NCBI GenBank assembly: GCA_937991945.1 | Contig: CALKLO010000115.1 | Location: forward strand, 1-33,365 | DNA from: an uncultured Granulosicoccus sp. | GTDB taxonomy: Bacteria > Pseudomonadota > Gammaproteobacteria > Granulosicoccales > Granulosicoccaceae | Reading direction: 5' to 3' | DNA: 33,365 bases | In this document: one piece after another, positions 31,898 to 33,365 of the stretch | How the letters are laid out: each line of letters opens with the position of its first letter | Numbering within the stretch: the first letter of the stretch is position 1 | Position numbers and translations under genes: made by a program | Notes under the pieces: model-generated | What the model was told of the DNA's origin: nothing | Databases searched by the model: none | What the model saw: only the letters and a program-made list of their open reading frames with translations

Positions 31898-33082
31898 CTA
31901 GCTGTCTCCCATGTCAGCGGCGTTGAGTAAGCGTTGGGCAATCCAACGATGAAAATGAACGGTGGGTTCATCCATAGAAGGCGCAAACTTGCCACCAGTA
32001 TAACCCGGGGAGGATCGGCCTTTTTGCATACGCTCTACCGCGAAAATATCTTCGCTAAACACGTTGCTCCAATTAGATAGCATGGCGTCATGGTGCCCAG
32101 AGTAGGTATCACTGAGTGCCTCTTCGCCAACATAGCTAATACGAACGTGCTCTACAGTCTCATCTTTATTGATTGGCTGCAGCATCATGATAAACAAATG
32201 ATCAGCGTGTATACCGATAAGCGTATTGGGGTAGAGCGTTGGGTATAACGCTTTATTCATTTGCTCTTCAGGCCAGCCGGCAAGGCGCGGGAGTTCGACG
32301 TCATCGATATTCAATCGTTGATAATTTGAGCTACCTTGCCCAGCTCCTTGATCGAAGTAATCCAAAGAGAAGTGTTCTTGCAGCGGTGAAATACGATTCA
32401 GCTCTGGATGCACTGTGGGTAAGTGATACGACTCTAGGTAGTTTTCAACAGCCAGTTTCCAATTTGATTTAACCGTCAGCTGGGTGCGTCCCGCGTTTGA
32501 ATTTGAGATAAACCGTTCGCGCTCATTAAGCGTGCACAACTCATCGAATTGGCGAGTCAGTGGCGCGACATAATGTAAAAAGTCATCGGCGGTACCTGAC
32601 AAATTAACGAATACACAGCCTAACCAGACTTCGCAACGAATTGCCCGTAAGTTGCTGGCTGATTTGTCAAAATCATCGTGCTCATGCACACCGAATCCGC
32701 CTACGTGTGGTGTGCCTCGAAGTTGGCCATCAAGCTGATAAGTCCAGCTGTGGTAAGGACATCGGACAAGGCCGTTGGTTCGGCAAGGAACATCGGCTAA
32801 GTGCATGCCTCGGTGACTACAGACATTGTGAAAAACACGAATGTCGTTATTGTTGTCACGGGTGATGAGTAATGGCAAACCCATAAAATCGACCGGAAAC
32901 ACAAAGTTGGGTTCAGGCAAGTCGTCAACGAAACCAATGCAAGCCCAAGAAGGTGCCATCACTTTGTCACGATCATCAATGAATCCCTGGTCACTGGTGT
33001 ACAGCGCATTGGGTAGTCCAATAGCTGCGGCAATGGGCAGGTTGATGTTGCGGTGTATTTCGATGACCGATTCTTTCAACAT
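31898..33082 (-). CDS. Rieske non-heme iron oxygenase, alpha subunit
   Basis: This is a 394-residue ring-hydroxylating-type oxygenase alpha subunit. The Rieske 2Fe-2S ligands are C88-S-H90 and C108-P-Y-H111. The catalytic mononuclear iron site shows ENYLESYHLPTVH (H220 and H225), with the acidic ligand expected in SEDIFAVERMQKG. This C-terminal motif and the nearby GGKFAPSMDEPTVHFHRWI segment recall the choline monooxygenase/glycine-betaine GbcA/stachydrine demethylase branch. Demethylation or hydroxylation of a quaternary amine is thus a candidate, but aromatic or other substrates cannot be excluded. A reductase partner is not visible here. ATG 33082 has no clear ribosome-binding site. Confidence 0.88.
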   Translation of the reverse strand: MLKESVIEIHRNINLPIAAAIGLPNALYTSDQGFIDDRDKVMAPSWACIGFVDDLPEPNFVFPVDFMGLPLLITRDNNNDIRVFHNVCSHRGMHLADVPCRTNGLVRCPYHSWTYQLDGQLRGTPHVGGFGVHEHDDFDKSASNLRAIRCEVWLGCVFVNLSGTADDFLHYVAPLTRQFDELCTLNERERFISNSNAGRTQLTVKSNWKLAVENYLESYHLPTVHPELNRISPLQEHFSLDYFDQGAGQGSSNYQRLNIDDVELPRLAGWPEEQMNKALYPTLYPNTLIGIHADHLFIMMLQPINKDETVEHVRISYVGEEALSDTYSGHHDAMLSNWSNVFSEDIFAVERMQKGRSSPGYTGGKFAPSMDEPTVHFHRWIAQRLLNAADMGDS

Positions 33083-33146
33083 GGGGGTATCCGTCGGGCA
33101 ATAGGTGCGGCAAAAAAGGGTACAGCGAAACGTATTTCAGCGGGTT

Positions 33147-33365
33147 TCAGGGTACTGAATTGTACAATTCCTCGATCGTGGGGAGATCCGACGGCGAGAC
33201 GTGAAGCTTGTCATTCCATAGTGCTGCGGCTCTTATAGCACGAGCGTTTTGCACATAGGCGCTTTCAACGTTGATTAACATGACAGTTGCCGGTGGCATG
33301 TCGCTTAGAGTGAAGAGTTCAAGTAATTCAGGCTCAATAGAGATACTCGCCCTGCCTTTTACGCG
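33147..33365 (-). CDS. Pyridoxamine 5'-phosphate oxidase-fold family protein, C-terminal part
   Basis: An open frame of 72 codons runs in from the right edge and ends at TGA (33149-33147). The residues RGRASISIEPELLELF-like start (KGRASISIEPELLELFTLSD), PPATVMLINVESAYVQNARA, then AALWND and LPTIEELY are like the C-termini of flavin-binding PNPOx-type proteins (PPxxV..V.VEE.F..CAKAL pattern). The 5' portion lies outside the window. It is co-directional with the Rieske oxygenase, 64 bases upstream of it. Such proteins often bind FMN or heme. The assignment is moderate because only a fragment is visible. Confidence 0.6.
   Translation of the reverse strand, partial: RVKGRASISIEPELLELFTLSDMPPATVMLINVESAYVQNARAIRAAALWNDKLHVSPSDLPTIEELYNSVP

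Noticed and set aside
31897-31995. Longer form of the small membrane protein overlapping the oxygenase
   Set aside because: The overlap with conserved oxygenase coding sequence and the better-placed ATG 31896 favour the short form.
1-33365. tRNA, rRNA, CRISPR, insertion sequences, prophage or integron features
   Set aside because: No tRNA-like cloverleaf, regular repeat-spacer series, transposase, integrase or terminal inverted repeat was noticed by eye; a tool-based scan was not possible.

Overview
The window looks like chromosomal DNA from a free-living, probably marine, gammaproteobacterium. This rests on a RutR-type pyrimidine regulator, a BaeSR-like two-component pair, a gammaproteobacterial-style EF-G tail, moderate GC content and many transport and catabolic genes. 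Species-level placement is inference. I see no rRNA, tRNA, CRISPR array, insertion sequence or phage gene, and no gene-free stretch longer than about 220 bases.

Layout. (1) 1-1344: the last 56 codons of an EF-G gene with a strong bidirectional terminator, then a reverse-strand regulator that joins a LacI-type sugar-binding-protein sensor domain to a LuxR-type helix-turn-helix. (2) 1574-4487: cobS and cobT, the AAA+ and VWA subunits of aerobic cobaltochelatase, with no cobN beside them. (3) 4435-17312: a large pyrimidine-catabolism locus. An HD-domain nucleotidase is divergent from preT-preA (dihydropyrimidine dehydrogenase). A deoxyinosine glycosylase and rutR follow on the reverse strand. 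Divergent from rutR is a seven-gene unit: mmsA, an N-carbamoyl-beta-alanine amidase, dihydropyrimidinase, and a NitT/TauT-type ABC importer (ATPase, two permeases, NMT1/THI5-like binding protein), closed by a hairpin. A perfect RutR palindrome lies at 9017-9032, and a 12-of-14 match overlaps a good sigma70 promoter in front of preT. Together the genes encode import of a pyrimidine-like compound, reduction, ring opening, decarbamoylation to beta-alanine, and oxidation of malonic semialdehyde to acetyl-CoA. Only the beta-alanine aminotransferase is missing locally. (4) 17364-18584: a Bcr/CflA-type MFS exporter.

(5) 18655-21481, reverse strand: a BaeSR-like histidine kinase and response regulator, then a small secreted protein with four EF-hands. 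Three direct repeats with an 11-bp period lie upstream of the EF-hand gene and look like the response-regulator binding site. (6) 21618-26788: two divergent cell-envelope genes, a large PhoD-like phosphatase lipoprotein and a secreted beta-helix protein with two N-terminal modules. (7) 26815-29132: two paralogous COG2236-type phosphoribosyltransferases, divergently transcribed. One overlaps by 4 bp a DUF368/PopT polyprenyl-phosphate transporter gene. (8) 29237-29791: an unrecognised, possibly degenerate GGDEF-like protein whose best ribosome-binding site and ATG are cut off by an in-frame TGA. (9) 29874-31577, reverse strand: a polar amino-acid type binding protein and permease with a stem-loop between them and no ATPase. 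(10) 31678-33365, reverse strand: the end of a PNPOx-fold protein, a Rieske oxygenase alpha subunit, and a 72-residue two-helix membrane protein.

The strongest leads are the hybrid LacI/LuxR regulator, the RutR circuit that also touches a nucleotidase and a DNA glycosylase, the 11-bp-period repeats before the EF-hand gene, and the coupling of a phosphoribosyltransferase to a lipid-carrier transporter.
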